A stretch of DNA of 64,000 nt from Rhizobium sp. RU33A. GTDB taxonomy: Bacteria > Pseudomonadota > Alphaproteobacteria > Rhizobiales > Rhizobiaceae. A model generated the notes under the pieces. The model saw only the letters and a program-made list of their open reading frames with translations, made no database searches and was not told where the DNA came from. The stretch covers positions 1,116,001 through 1,180,000 of the forward strand of contig NZ_FTMQ01000001.1 in the NCBI RefSeq assembly GCF_900156055.1, in the 5' to 3' direction. A program made the translations under genes and the position numbers. Positions 34,485-43,063 of this stretch are shown piece by piece. Within the stretch, counting starts at the first letter, position 1. Each line of letters begins with the position of its first letter.

Positions 34485-35882
34485 CTAGAACGCGGACTGG
34501 ATGCCGATCGACAGTGAGATGTTGTCGAAGCTCTTGATGTCGTAGTTCGACCAGACCTTGCGGTAACCAGCCTCCGCCACCAGCGCCACGCGCTCGCTGA
34601 AGGGCATGATCTGGCGCAGGTTGAGGCTGAAGTCTGTGTCGCGCTGACGCGTCGCCGAATTGATCATGCTGTCGGGATCGTCATAGCCGCGTCCGGCCAC
34701 GGCCGCTTCCACCCCGGTGATCCAGGCCGGCCCTTCGCCGAGAAGTGCGGCATAGCGATAGGTGCCGGAGATCGCCCCGCCCAGTTCGCTCGAGGAAAGG
34801 TAGCCCACCTCCGCGTCGCGCCGGCTCGCAAGAATGCGCCCCGTCAGGCTGAAGTCTTCGGTAAGATTGTGCGACCAGGAAAACTGGCCGTCGAAACGGT
34901 GGCCGGTCTGCAATTCAGCGGTCCGGCGGGACTTGGTGTTGGAGAAATCTTCATAGCGGTATTGCAGGCTGCCGGAGAGACTGTCGACCGGTGTCACTTG
35001 CCAGTCGATCGTCGTGGAGACCCCGGCGGATGCCATATACCGGTCGCCCTCGATCAGAACGCCGCTGGTGGTCAGGAGGATGGATAGCGTCCGGTCGTTA
35101 AGCCCGAAGCGTCCGAGATCGAACACCGGGCCGGCATAGGCCTCGACCGCTGCCGTGTTCAGAGTGTTGCGGTCGCGGTAGCCGGCGGTATAGCCGGAAA
35201 GGCCTGCCTCCAGCGACAGTCCCTGGATATCGGTGTCATGGCGATAGCGCAGACCGCCATTGACGAAGCCGTTGAAGTCCTCGCCGGCGACGTTCAGGCC
35301 GTCCAGAGTGTAGAAAAGGCCGTTCAGGGTCACCGTGGAATTGCCCGGGCCCGCATTGGCATTGCTCTGATAGCGGATGCCGGTCCTGATCATGCCGGAG
35401 AATTGCGAGGGGGCGCCGCGCTGGTCGATGGCCGAAAGATACTGGTCGACCTTGGCGGAGACCTCCGGCGGGATGTCGCCCGCGGCCTTCGCTCCGTCGA
35501 AATACTGCCGCGCGGTCTCGTAGGCGCCGAGCCGATAGTAGAGAACGCCGAGCTCCAGCTGGAGCCGGGGCAGGCCGGGTGCATAGATCAGCATCCGTTC
35601 GAGCGTCGAGATCGCTCCTTCCAGATCGCCGGCTTCGGAGGACAGCGCCGCATATTCGAAGGCGGTGTCGAGATCGTCGGGTGCTTCCATCATCCGGCCG
35701 AACAAGGCCTCACGCTTGGCCTCGATCTCGTTGATCGATGAGCTGCCTGTCCGCGGCGCAACGTTTTGCGATTGCTGCGCCAAGGCTCCGCCCACGGACA
35801 ACGCCACGCAAAAGGCGGCAAGGGCAAGGCTCACACTATGGGCAGCGAGAGAGAAAGCCTCCCGGCTCTGCGGCAACGTCAT
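34485..35882 (-). CDS. TPR plus outer-membrane beta-barrel protein, Slam/type XI-like (465 aa)
   Basis: Signal peptide 1-35 (ending GGALA), then TPR-like helices (about 60-150: FEYAALSSEAGDLEGAISTLERMLIYAPGLPRLQLELGVLYYRLGAYETARQYF). Then a barrel of alternating amphipathic strands runs to the C terminus (about 165-465), ending in the outer-membrane signature ISLSIGIQSAF. A TPR domain followed by a barrel is the layout of Slam (DUF560) proteins that move TbpB-like cargo to the cell surface. The neighbouring FecR protein ends in such a barrel and would be the cargo. First gene of the operon, 10 bp before FecR. The function is inferred, not proven. Confidence 0.8.
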   Translation of the reverse strand: MTLPQSREAFSLAAHSVSLALAAFCVALSVGGALAQQSQNVAPRTGSSSINEIEAKREALFGRMMEAPDDLDTAFEYAALSSEAGDLEGAISTLERMLIYAPGLPRLQLELGVLYYRLGAYETARQYFDGAKAAGDIPPEVSAKVDQYLSAIDQRGAPSQFSGMIRTGIRYQSNANAGPGNSTVTLNGLFYTLDGLNVAGEDFNGFVNGGLRYRHDTDIQGLSLEAGLSGYTAGYRDRNTLNTAAVEAYAGPVFDLGRFGLNDRTLSILLTTSGVLIEGDRYMASAGVSTTIDWQVTPVDSLSGSLQYRYEDFSNTKSRRTAELQTGHRFDGQFSWSHNLTEDFSLTGRILASRRDAEVGYLSSSELGGAISGTYRYAALLGEGPAWITGVEAAVAGRGYDDPDSMINSATRQRDTDFSLNLRQIMPFSERVALVAEAGYRKVWSNYDIKSFDNISLSIGIQSAF

Positions 35883-36236
35883 GGGAAAAGGAACTCTGAC
35901 TGTGATCGAGCTGAAAATTCTAGGGTACGTTAAGGTCTTGTTAGAATAACTGAACTGCGACTGAACCGGCCAAGTTTGGGTCTTTGCCGTCTTCATCGGC
36001 CATATGCGATGAATTGTTACAGGCCTGTTGATCGCGCGGCAATGCGCGGGCAGGGAAATCCCCGACGACAGTCTAGTTCTGGACCTTTATAACTACGTTG
36101 CATTGAAGATATGAAATAGTATATATACATTGAGTGACGATCAACGATGAGAGCTTCAGTCATAGGCGATGCTGTCCCGGCGAAGCGTCATCCAGAAGAG
36201 GCGAGGGGCGCCTGCGTCACCCCGGGGGAGGAAACA
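35883..36236. other. 354-bp divergent promoter region, Slam-like / SQR genes
   Basis: No gene. It holds the right copy of the 20-bp flanking repeat (35961-35980) and an AT-rich stretch at 36088-36135, with CATTGA repeated at 36101 and 36128, which may be the SQR promoter region. Confidence 0.6.
35961..35980 (+). repeat. 20-bp flanking repeat, right copy
   Basis: Core CCGGCCAAGTTTGGG, matching 27319-27338 at 19 of 20 positions in direct orientation. It lies 79-98 bp upstream of the Slam-like operon start. Confidence 0.8.
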
Positions 36237-37538
36237 ATGAAAACCAGCAGACGACAGTTTTTCGGTCTGGCGGCCGGCGGAGCGGCACTGGCCGCGGCAC
36301 CTTTGCACAGCGCGACGGCACAACCCGTCAAGACCAATGTCCGCATCCTGATCCTCGGTGCGGGTGCGGCCGGAACAGCGCTTGCCAACCAGCTGTCCAA
36401 CCGACTCGACGGCGCCAAGATCACCATTCTCGATCCGCGCAAGCAGCATTGGTACCAGCCGGGCTTCACGCTGATCGCCGCAGGCCTCAAGCCCGCGTCC
36501 TATTCCGTGTCCGGCACGGCCGACTGGCTGCCTGCTGGCGTCGAATGGATCGAGGAAGGTGCGGCCGAAGTCGATCCAGACGGCAAGAAGGTCGTGACGG
36601 AGAGCGGCAAGGCGATCGAATACGATTTCCTGTTCGTCGCAACCGGTCTCAAGCTCGACTACGCAGCCATCGAAGGCATGTCGCTCGACCTGATCGGCAA
36701 GGACGGCATCGGTTCTGTCTATGCAGGCCCCGACTACGCCGAGAAGACCTGGGCGGAGATGGACCGCTTCACCGACAAGGGCGGTCTTGCCCTCTTCTCG
36801 CGGCCGGCGACCGAGATGAAATGCGCCGGCGCGCCGCTCAAATACACCTTCCTCACCGAGGATTACCTGACCCGCAAGGGTACCCGCAGCAACTCCAAGA
36901 TCGTCTATGCTGCCCACAACAAGGCGCTTTTCGGGGTGCCGATCGTCTCCGAAAAGGTGCGCATGCTCTATGAGGAGCGTGGCATCGATACCGTCTACGA
37001 ACACGTGATGAAGAAGATTGATCCCGTGCGCAAGATCGCCACCTTCACCACGCCGGAAGGCGACAAGGAACTCGGCTATGACTTCACCAATGTCATCCCG
37101 CCGATGCGGGCGCCCGATGTGATCCTGAACAGCCCGCTCCCCTGGGCCGACAAATGGGTGGGCCAAGGCTGGGTCGAGGTCGACAAGCACACCCTGCGCC
37201 ACGCGCGCTATCCCGATGTCTTCGCGGTCGGCGACATTGCCGGCGTGCCGAAGGGCAAGACGGCGGCCAGCGTCAAATGGCAGGTGCCCGTCGCGGTCGA
37301 TCAACTCGTCGCCCAGATCGAAGGGCGCGAGAGCAAGGAAAGCTATAACGGCTATACGTCCTGCCCGCTGATCACCCGCATCGGCTCGGCGATGCTGGTC
37401 GAGTTCGACTACAAGGACAATCTCGTCCCGTCCTTCCCCGGCCTGATCGCCCCGTTGGAAGAGCTCTGGATTTCCTGGCTGATGAAGGAGATCGCCTTGA
37501 AACCCACCTATAACGCCATGCTGCGCGGTCGCGCCTGA
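36237..37538 (+). CDS. Exported sulfide:quinone reductase-like flavoprotein (433 aa)
   Basis: A twin-arginine signal (SRRQFFGLAAGGAALAAAPLHSATA) precedes an FAD-binding domain with GAGAAGTALANQLSNRL. A second motif, FAVGDIAGVPKGKTAASVKWQ, is characteristic of SQR and flavocytochrome c sulfide dehydrogenase subunits. The cysteines in EMKCAGAPLKYTFLTEDYL and YTSCPLITRIG correspond to the SQR active-site cysteines. The enzyme probably oxidises sulfide and passes electrons to quinone at the periplasmic face. The ATG at 36237 has GGGGGAGGA upstream. The DUF5368 membrane gene follows by 10 bp and may be its partner. Confidence 0.9.
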   Translation: MKTSRRQFFGLAAGGAALAAAPLHSATAQPVKTNVRILILGAGAAGTALANQLSNRLDGAKITILDPRKQHWYQPGFTLIAAGLKPASYSVSGTADWLPAGVEWIEEGAAEVDPDGKKVVTESGKAIEYDFLFVATGLKLDYAAIEGMSLDLIGKDGIGSVYAGPDYAEKTWAEMDRFTDKGGLALFSRPATEMKCAGAPLKYTFLTEDYLTRKGTRSNSKIVYAAHNKALFGVPIVSEKVRMLYEERGIDTVYEHVMKKIDPVRKIATFTTPEGDKELGYDFTNVIPPMRAPDVILNSPLPWADKWVGQGWVEVDKHTLRHARYPDVFAVGDIAGVPKGKTAASVKWQVPVAVDQLVAQIEGRESKESYNGYTSCPLITRIGSAMLVEFDYKDNLVPSFPGLIAPLEELWISWLMKEIALKPTYNAMLRGRA

Positions 37539-37548
37539 GGAGGATGCC

Positions 37549-37902
37549 ATGAAGGACATGACTGTCGGAATGATCGTCGCGGTTCTCGAAGAGATCTTCG
37601 GCCATACCCTGTTCTGGGTCATGGTCGCGGTCGCAGCCGTGATCACGCTCGCCTATCTATACGTGCTGGTCCGCGATCGCCAGGTTTCCTGGAAGAAGTT
37701 TCTGCTCGCCCAGCTTGCCATGCCGGTCGGCGCGATCGGCGCCGTCTGGTTCGTCCAGGCCATCACCCGCTCCGGCTTCGGCGACATCGGCGGTCCCGTC
37801 GATGTCATCGTGCTGCTCGGCGTCGCCGCCATGGGGGCCATCGGCATCGCGATCCTCGTCTACACGGTCCAGTCGCTGGTGAGCCGTCCTGCGGTTCGCT
37901 GA
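37549..37902 (+). CDS. DUF5368 small membrane protein (117 aa)
   Basis: Three strong hydrophobic stretches are visible (FWVMVAVAAVITLAYLYVLV; LLAQLAMPVGAIGAVWFV; VIVLLGVAAMGAIGIAILVY), with a conserved charged loop (RDRQVSWKKF) between the first two. I recognise it as a DUF5368-type protein, commonly adjacent to SQR-like flavoproteins. It may couple the flavoprotein to the membrane or transport a sulfur compound; there is no evidence for either in sequence. It ends 24 bp before a terminator. Confidence 0.8.
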   Translation: MKDMTVGMIVAVLEEIFGHTLFWVMVAVAAVITLAYLYVLVRDRQVSWKKFLLAQLAMPVGAIGAVWFVQAITRSGFGDIGGPVDVIVLLGVAAMGAIGIAILVYTVQSLVSRPAVR

Positions 37903-37925
37903 AAACGCACATTAAAGTCACACCG

Positions 37926-37964
37926 GACCGGCAGGCACATGACTTGCCGGTCTTTGCGTTTTTG
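37926..37964 (+). terminator. Rho-independent terminator after DUF5368
   Basis: GACCGGCAGG (37926-37935) pairs with CTTGCCGGTC (37943-37952) with one G-T wobble, followed by TTTGCGTTTTT. Confidence 0.85.
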
Positions 37965-38087
37965 CCGTGGCTACGGTCAAAAGGTCACGGATCTTTGATT
38001 TTTCAGGGGGGAGCCTGCCTTGTTTGGCGCCTTTTGCCGTTATAACGGTGAAGCCATCCAAGATCCTTGCAACGCAGGTAACTGACC

Positions 38088-38834
38088 ATGTCGACATCCG
38101 AACTCTCGATCACCAAGCGCCGCCTCCTCGGCGGTATCGCCATTGCCGCCGTCGGTCTGGCACTCACTGCCTGCAGCGACGCCGAAGAGAAGGCCGCCAG
38201 TGCCGAGCCCAAACCCGCTGTCAGCAATGAGACGACCGCCTCGACGACCTCGGCCGAGATCCCGACCGCCGATCGCGACGTCGACATGGAAGAGGCATTG
38301 AAGCCCGGCCCGCTGAAGGAAATGGCGCTCGGTGACCCGAACGCGCCGGTCAAGATCATCGAATACATGTCGATGACCTGCTCGCATTGTGCAAACTTCC
38401 ACGTCCGCACATTCGACGAAATCAAGACGCGCTATGTCGACACCGGCAAGGTCTATTTCGTCGTGCGCGAATTCCCGTTCCCGCAGGACACCGCATCGCT
38501 GGCGGCCTTCATGCTCGCGCGTTGCACGACCGAAGAGCGCTACTTCCCCTTCGTCTCCACGCTTCTCAAGCAGCAGTCCGCCTGGGCCGCGCCGGCCGAC
38601 GGCGACGTGCGCAATGCCATGCTGCAAATGTCCAAGCTTGCCGGTTTTACACAGGAGAGCTTCGACGCCTGCTTGACGAACGCCCAGCTTGCCGGTGATG
38701 TGTCGGCAGTCCGCGACCGCGGCGCCCAGGAATTCGGTATCCAGTCGACGCCGACCTTCCTGATCAATGGCAAGGCCTATTCGGGGGACATGTCGGTTGA
38801 CTCCATGTCGGCCCTCATCGACAGCATGCTCTGA
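38088..38834 (+). CDS. DsbA-like thiol-disulfide oxidoreductase, lipoprotein (248 aa)
   Basis: The N terminus is a lipoprotein signal (RRLLGGIAIAAVGLALTACSD, lipobox LTAC at about residue 25). A thioredoxin-fold domain follows with the redox CxxC in MTCSHCANFH, the DsbA-type helical insertion (QQSAWAAPADGDVRNAMLQMSKLAGFTQ), and the cis-Pro motif QSTPTFLINGKAY. It probably forms or reshuffles disulfides in the periplasm, anchored to the membrane. It lies 78 bp upstream of smc, the order typical of rhizobia. Confidence 0.94.
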   Translation: MSTSELSITKRRLLGGIAIAAVGLALTACSDAEEKAASAEPKPAVSNETTASTTSAEIPTADRDVDMEEALKPGPLKEMALGDPNAPVKIIEYMSMTCSHCANFHVRTFDEIKTRYVDTGKVYFVVREFPFPQDTASLAAFMLARCTTEERYFPFVSTLLKQQSAWAAPADGDVRNAMLQMSKLAGFTQESFDACLTNAQLAGDVSAVRDRGAQEFGIQSTPTFLINGKAYSGDMSVDSMSALIDSML

Positions 38835-38912
38835 TCGACGATCCGTTCTGACGACGGGCGCCGGGGAAACCCGTGCGCCCGTTTTTCGTGCGTTTCTTCG
38901 GGGGAGGGGCGC

Positions 38913-41900
38913 ATGAAATTCAACCGACTCCGTGTTGTCGGCTTCAAGTCCTTCGTCGAGCCCTCCGAATTCGTCATCGAACGGGGCCTTACCGGCATCG
39001 TCGGACCGAATGGCTGCGGCAAGTCGAACCTCGTCGAGGCTCTGCGCTGGGTCATGGGCGAGAATTCCTACAAGAACATGCGTGCGTCCGGCATGGACGA
39101 CGTGATCTTCTCGGGCTCCGGCAACCGCCCCGCCCGAAACTCCGCCGAAGTCGGCCTCCACCTCGATAATTCCGACCGCACCGCACCCGCCGCCTTCAAC
39201 GATGCCGATGAGATCCAGGTCACCCGCCGCATCGAGCGCGGCAATGGGTCGGTCTATCGCATCAATGGCAAGGAGGCCCGCGCCAAGGATGTGCAGCTGC
39301 TCTTCGCCGATGCCTCGACGGGGGCTCGCTCGCCCTCCATGGTCGGCCAGGGTCGTATCGGCGAGCTGATTTCTGCCAAGCCCCAGGCACGCCGACAATT
39401 GCTCGAAGAAGCCGCCGGCATTTCCGGCCTGCATTCCCGCCGCCACGAGGCGGAACTCAGGCTGCGCGCCGCCGAAACCAATCTGGAGCGTCTGGAAGAC
39501 ATCACCGCCCAGCTCGAAAGCCAGATCGAGAGCCTGAAACGCCAGGCTCGCCAGGCCAACCGCTTCAAGCAGCTGTCCGCCGATATCCGCGCTCATGACG
39601 CGATGCTCCTGCATATCCGCTGGGCTCAAGCCAAGCAGGCCGAAGGCAAGGCGGAAAGTGCCTTGAACCAGGCCATGTCCACGGTTGCCGAAAAGGCGAA
39701 CCACCAGATGGAGGCGGCCAAGCTTCAGGCCATCGCCAGCCTCAAGATGCCGGAACTGCGCGAGGAGGAGGCGAAGGCCGCCGCCGCCCTGCAGCGCCTG
39801 CAGATCGCGCGCTCGCAACTTGACGAAGAAGCCAACCGGATTCTCCGCCGCCGCGATGAGCTGACCCGTCGTCTCGCCCAACTCGACGAGGACATCCGCC
39901 GCGAGGAGCGCCTGGTGTCGGAAAACGCCGAGGTCATCCAGCGGCTCGCCGAAGAAGAGGCAGAACTCGAGGAAATCCTCGCCGATGCCGGCCGATTTGC
40001 CGAAGAGGCGAAGGAAACCTTCGACGCCGCCGCCGCCACGCTTGCCGACAGCGAACGTGATTTCACCCGGCTCACCGCCGAACGCGCCGAAGCCGCCGCC
40101 AGCCGCAACCAGCTGGAACGCGCCATCCGCGACCTTACTGAGCGGCGCGCGCGCCTCGAACGCCAGATCTCTGACGCCTCCCGAGAACTTTCCGATATAT
40201 CCGACCGCATCGCAGCCTTGCCTGATCCGGAGGAGAAGCGCGAAATGGTGGAAATCGCCGAGCAGGCGGTTGCGGACGCCGAAAGTGCAGCGATGGAGGC
40301 AGAAGCAGCGCTGACCGAAGCCCGTCGCACCGAAAGCCATCTGCGCCAGCCGCTTGAAGCCGCGCGTGCCCGCGTCAACGGGCTGGAGACTGAAGCCCGC
40401 ACCATCGCCCGCATCCTCGCCTCAACGACGACAGGCGACTTCCCACCGGTCGCTGATGAACTCTCCGTCGATCGCGGCTACGAAACCGCCCTAGGTGCCG
40501 CCCTCGGCGACGATCTCGACAGCGCACTTGATCGCACGGCCCCGGCCCATTGGCACGGCAATGGCGATGGGGCAGGGGACGCGAGCCTGCCGTCCGGGGC
40601 CAACCCCCTTATCGCCCATGTCCGCGCACCCGCAGCGCTCACCCGAGCACTCCGCCAGATCGGCGTCGTTGAGGAAGCCGAAGCGCTTGCTCTGATGCCC
40701 AAGCTCGCCCCTGGCCAGCGCCTCGTCACCCGCGATGGTGCCGTCTATCGCTGGGACGGCCATGTCACCGGCGCTGATGCTCCGAGTGCTGCCGCCCTCC
40801 GCCTGGCTCAGAAGAACCGCCTGGCGGAAATCGAGCGCGAGACCGAGGAAGCCCGCGACCAGATGGTCGAAGCCGAGGATCGCTTGGCCGAGGCCGCCGA
40901 AGCCATCCGTGCCGAGGAAGCCCACCTGACCGATGCCCGCGACCGCAGCCGGCTGACGGTGCGTGGGCTGGCCGAAGCCCGGGACGCGCTGGCCCAGGCC
41001 GAACGCGCCTCGGGCGATCTCATCCGCCGCCGCGAGGTGATCGAGGAGGCGGTGAACGGCTTGAAAGCCCAGATCGAGGAGATCGTCGAGCAGGAGGAAA
41101 CCGCCCGCATCGAGATGGAGGAAACGCCTGACCTCTCCGCCCTCGATGCCCGCCTGCGCGATGCCGAGGCTATTGTCGCCCGCGACCGTGGGCTGCTCGC
41201 CGAAGCCCGCGCCCGTTTCGAGGGGCTCGCCCGCGAAGACGAGATGCGCCGCCGCCGCATTCTCTCGATCCGCCAGGAAAAGCAGAATTGGCAGAACCGC
41301 GCGAAATCCGCCGAGGAGCACATCGCAACGCTGCGCGAGCGTGAGGCCGAGGCCCGCGACGAGATTACTGATCTCGAAATGGCACCCGACGAATTCGAGG
41401 ATAAGCGCCGCAATCTGATGACCGCCCTCGACAAGGCCGAGAAAGACCGCCGCGACGCCGCCGACCGCTTGGTGGAAGCCGAGACCCGCCAGCGCGAGGC
41501 CGACCAGAAGGCGGCAGCCGCTCTGGCTGAACTCGCTGAAGCACGCGAAAAGCGCGGCCGCGCCGAGGAGCGTCTGGTCTCTGCCCGCGAATGGCGCATC
41601 GAAGCCGAGACCCGCATCCAGGACACGCTGAATGTCGGCCCGCACGAGGCTTTCCGCCTGACAGGCCTGAAAGATCCCTCCGAGATCGGCGACCTGCGCG
41701 AGGTCGAGCGCAATCTCGACCGGCTGAAGATGGAGCGCGAGCGGCTCGGCGCCGTCAACCTGCGCGCCGAGGAAGAACAGAAGGAACTGTCCGACAAGCT
41801 CGCCGCCCTCATCAAGGAGCGTGACGACATCATCGACGCGATCCGCAAGCTGCGTGGTGCCATCCAGAGCCTGAACCGCGAAGGCCGCGAACGCCTGATC

Positions 41901-42377
41901 GCCGCCTTTGACGTCGTCAATGCCCAGTTCCAGCGCCTCTTCACCCACCTCTTCAATGGCGGCACGGCCGAACTGCAGCTGATCGAAAGCGACGATCCGC
42001 TCGAAGCCGGCCTCGAAATCCTCGCGCGACCGCCCGGCAAGAAGCCGCAGACTATGACGCTGCTCTCGGGTGGCGAGCAGGCGCTGACCGCCATGGCCCT
42101 GATCTTTGCCGTCTTCCTCACCAACCCCGCGCCGATCTGCGTGCTGGACGAGGTGGACGCGCCGCTCGACGACCACAATGTCGAGCGCTACTGCAACCTG
42201 ATGGACGAAATGGCCACCTCCACCGAGACCCGTTTCGTCATCATCACCCACAACCCCATCACCATGGCCCGCATGAACCGCCTCTTCGGCGTCACCATGG
42301 CGGAGCAGGGGGTCAGCCAGCTCGTCTCCGTCGACCTGCAGACGGCGGAGGCCCTGCGCGAGAGGGAACTGGTGTGA
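38913..42377 (+). CDS. smc: Chromosome condensation protein SMC (1154 aa)
   Basis: SMC dimerises and, with ScpA/ScpB, compacts and segregates the chromosome. Walker A (GPNGCGKSN) is at 31-39, the long coiled coils are rich in Glu, Arg and Ala, and the hinge lies around residues 500-600. The ABC signature LSGGEQALTAMALIFAVF and the Walker B element CVLDEVDAPLDDHN lie in the last 100 residues. The full length and both ATPase halves are intact. GGGGAGGGG precedes ATG 38913. scpA and scpB are not in the window. Confidence 0.98.
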   Translation: MKFNRLRVVGFKSFVEPSEFVIERGLTGIVGPNGCGKSNLVEALRWVMGENSYKNMRASGMDDVIFSGSGNRPARNSAEVGLHLDNSDRTAPAAFNDADEIQVTRRIERGNGSVYRINGKEARAKDVQLLFADASTGARSPSMVGQGRIGELISAKPQARRQLLEEAAGISGLHSRRHEAELRLRAAETNLERLEDITAQLESQIESLKRQARQANRFKQLSADIRAHDAMLLHIRWAQAKQAEGKAESALNQAMSTVAEKANHQMEAAKLQAIASLKMPELREEEAKAAAALQRLQIARSQLDEEANRILRRRDELTRRLAQLDEDIRREERLVSENAEVIQRLAEEEAELEEILADAGRFAEEAKETFDAAAATLADSERDFTRLTAERAEAAASRNQLERAIRDLTERRARLERQISDASRELSDISDRIAALPDPEEKREMVEIAEQAVADAESAAMEAEAALTEARRTESHLRQPLEAARARVNGLETEARTIARILASTTTGDFPPVADELSVDRGYETALGAALGDDLDSALDRTAPAHWHGNGDGAGDASLPSGANPLIAHVRAPAALTRALRQIGVVEEAEALALMPKLAPGQRLVTRDGAVYRWDGHVTGADAPSAAALRLAQKNRLAEIERETEEARDQMVEAEDRLAEAAEAIRAEEAHLTDARDRSRLTVRGLAEARDALAQAERASGDLIRRREVIEEAVNGLKAQIEEIVEQEETARIEMEETPDLSALDARLRDAEAIVARDRGLLAEARARFEGLAREDEMRRRRILSIRQEKQNWQNRAKSAEEHIATLREREAEARDEITDLEMAPDEFEDKRRNLMTALDKAEKDRRDAADRLVEAETRQREADQKAAAALAELAEAREKRGRAEERLVSAREWRIEAETRIQDTLNVGPHEAFRLTGLKDPSEIGDLREVERNLDRLKMERERLGAVNLRAEEEQKELSDKLAALIKERDDIIDAIRKLRGAIQSLNREGRERLIAAFDVVNAQFQRLFTHLFNGGTAELQLIESDDPLEAGLEILARPPGKKPQTMTLLSGGEQALTAMALIFAVFLTNPAPICVLDEVDAPLDDHNVERYCNLMDEMATSTETRFVIITHNPITMARMNRLFGVTMAEQGVSQLVSVDLQTAEALRERELV

Positions 42378-42641
42378 TCAGCCATCGTCTTCTGGTGTTT
42401 GGATTGCTTCAGCCGGCTCGGCTGGGGCGGCAACGCCTGCCTCTCGCAGAAGCTTGCCGAATTTTCTGAAGAGGTTCGCATGCCGTCGGGCACTGCCTTC
42501 CCGATCGTTGATGGTGCTGTGAAACCAGTCTGTTTCAGGGGCGGCAAGATGAATATGCTCGGTCTTCTCATCATACCAAACTGAGATAGTGAGAGGGATC
42601 GTCTTTGTATTGCCTGCGCTCTTGCCCGATCGTCTATGCAT
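42378..42641 (-). CDS. Uncharacterised small protein (87 aa)
   Basis: The ATG at 42641 has GGGAG eight bases upstream; the product contains IPLTISVWYDEKTEHIHLAAPETDWFHSTINDREGSARRHANLFRKFGKLLREAG. I have seen this pattern in rhizobial genomes as a conserved unknown protein, often in accessory regions. It looks like one small beta strand pair and two helices. It converges on smc, its stop adjacent to the smc stop. It faces away from the HigBA pair; whether it belongs to that locus is unclear. Confidence 0.7.
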   Translation of the reverse strand: MHRRSGKSAGNTKTIPLTISVWYDEKTEHIHLAAPETDWFHSTINDREGSARRHANLFRKFGKLLREAGVAAPAEPAEAIQTPEDDG

Positions 42642-42713
42642 GATTACGCTCCCGTCAGGTTGTGGTGTAGTGTGTGCACATCCATGACAATCTGCAAATG
42701 TCGAGTTTAGCTT

Positions 42714-42730
42714 GTTCCCAAAATGGGAAC
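42714..42730. promoter_or_regulatory. HigBA operator: 17-bp perfect palindrome
   Basis: GTTCCCA-AAA-TGGGAAC, seven-base perfect arms, 16 bp upstream of the HigB start. A typical site for an HTH antitoxin. Confidence 0.75.
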
Positions 42731-42745
42731 GTGGTAAGGCTTTCC

Positions 42746-43054
42746 ATGCGTGTGATTTCTCGTTCGGCTTGGATCGATTTCTGTGAAAGCCTGCCAAGCG
42801 GCGGACGCGCTGCGGCTCGTGCTGCCCTGCAGGAGTGGCACACTGCGGTGGAGGCTGCGTCCTGGAGCAATTTCGCGGATGTGAAGGCCACATTTAACTC
42901 TGCCGACTATGTGATCGACGGAAAAATCGTTTTCGATGTCGGCGGCAATAAGTTTAGGGTCGTCGCTCTGGTCGGGTTCAGGACAAAACGAGTCTTCATC
43001 CTGTTCGTCGGGACGCACAAAGACTACGATAAAATTGACGTTGCGAAGCTTTGA
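42746..43054 (+). CDS. higB: HigB-type mRNA interferase toxin (102 aa)
   Basis: The sequence MRVISRSAWIDFCESLPSGGRAAARAALQEWHTAVEAASWSNFADVKATFNSADYVIDGKIVFDVGGNKFRVVALVGFRTKRVFILFVGTHKDYDKI is the HigB_toxin family pattern (DVK-TF-SAD-V, VFN-GGNKYRL-type, FVGTHKEYDKID). HigB cuts mRNA on ribosomes. ATG 42746 has AAGG seven bases upstream. It starts 9 bp before higA. A 17-bp palindrome lies immediately upstream, so the pair is probably autorepressed. Confidence 0.95.
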   Translation: MRVISRSAWIDFCESLPSGGRAAARAALQEWHTAVEAASWSNFADVKATFNSADYVIDGKIVFDVGGNKFRVVALVGFRTKRVFILFVGTHKDYDKIDVAKL

Positions 43055-43063
43055 GGAGCTGTC

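Noticed and set aside
36156..37646. A 496-codon minus-strand open frame
   Set aside because: Antisense to the SQR-like flavoprotein, with no family features.
38040..40340. A 766-codon minus-strand open frame
   Set aside because: Fully opposite dsbA and smc, which are unmistakable; no domain pattern of its own.
40491..42251. A 586-codon minus-strand open frame
   Set aside because: Antisense to the C-terminal half of smc; shadow of the coiled-coil codon pattern.
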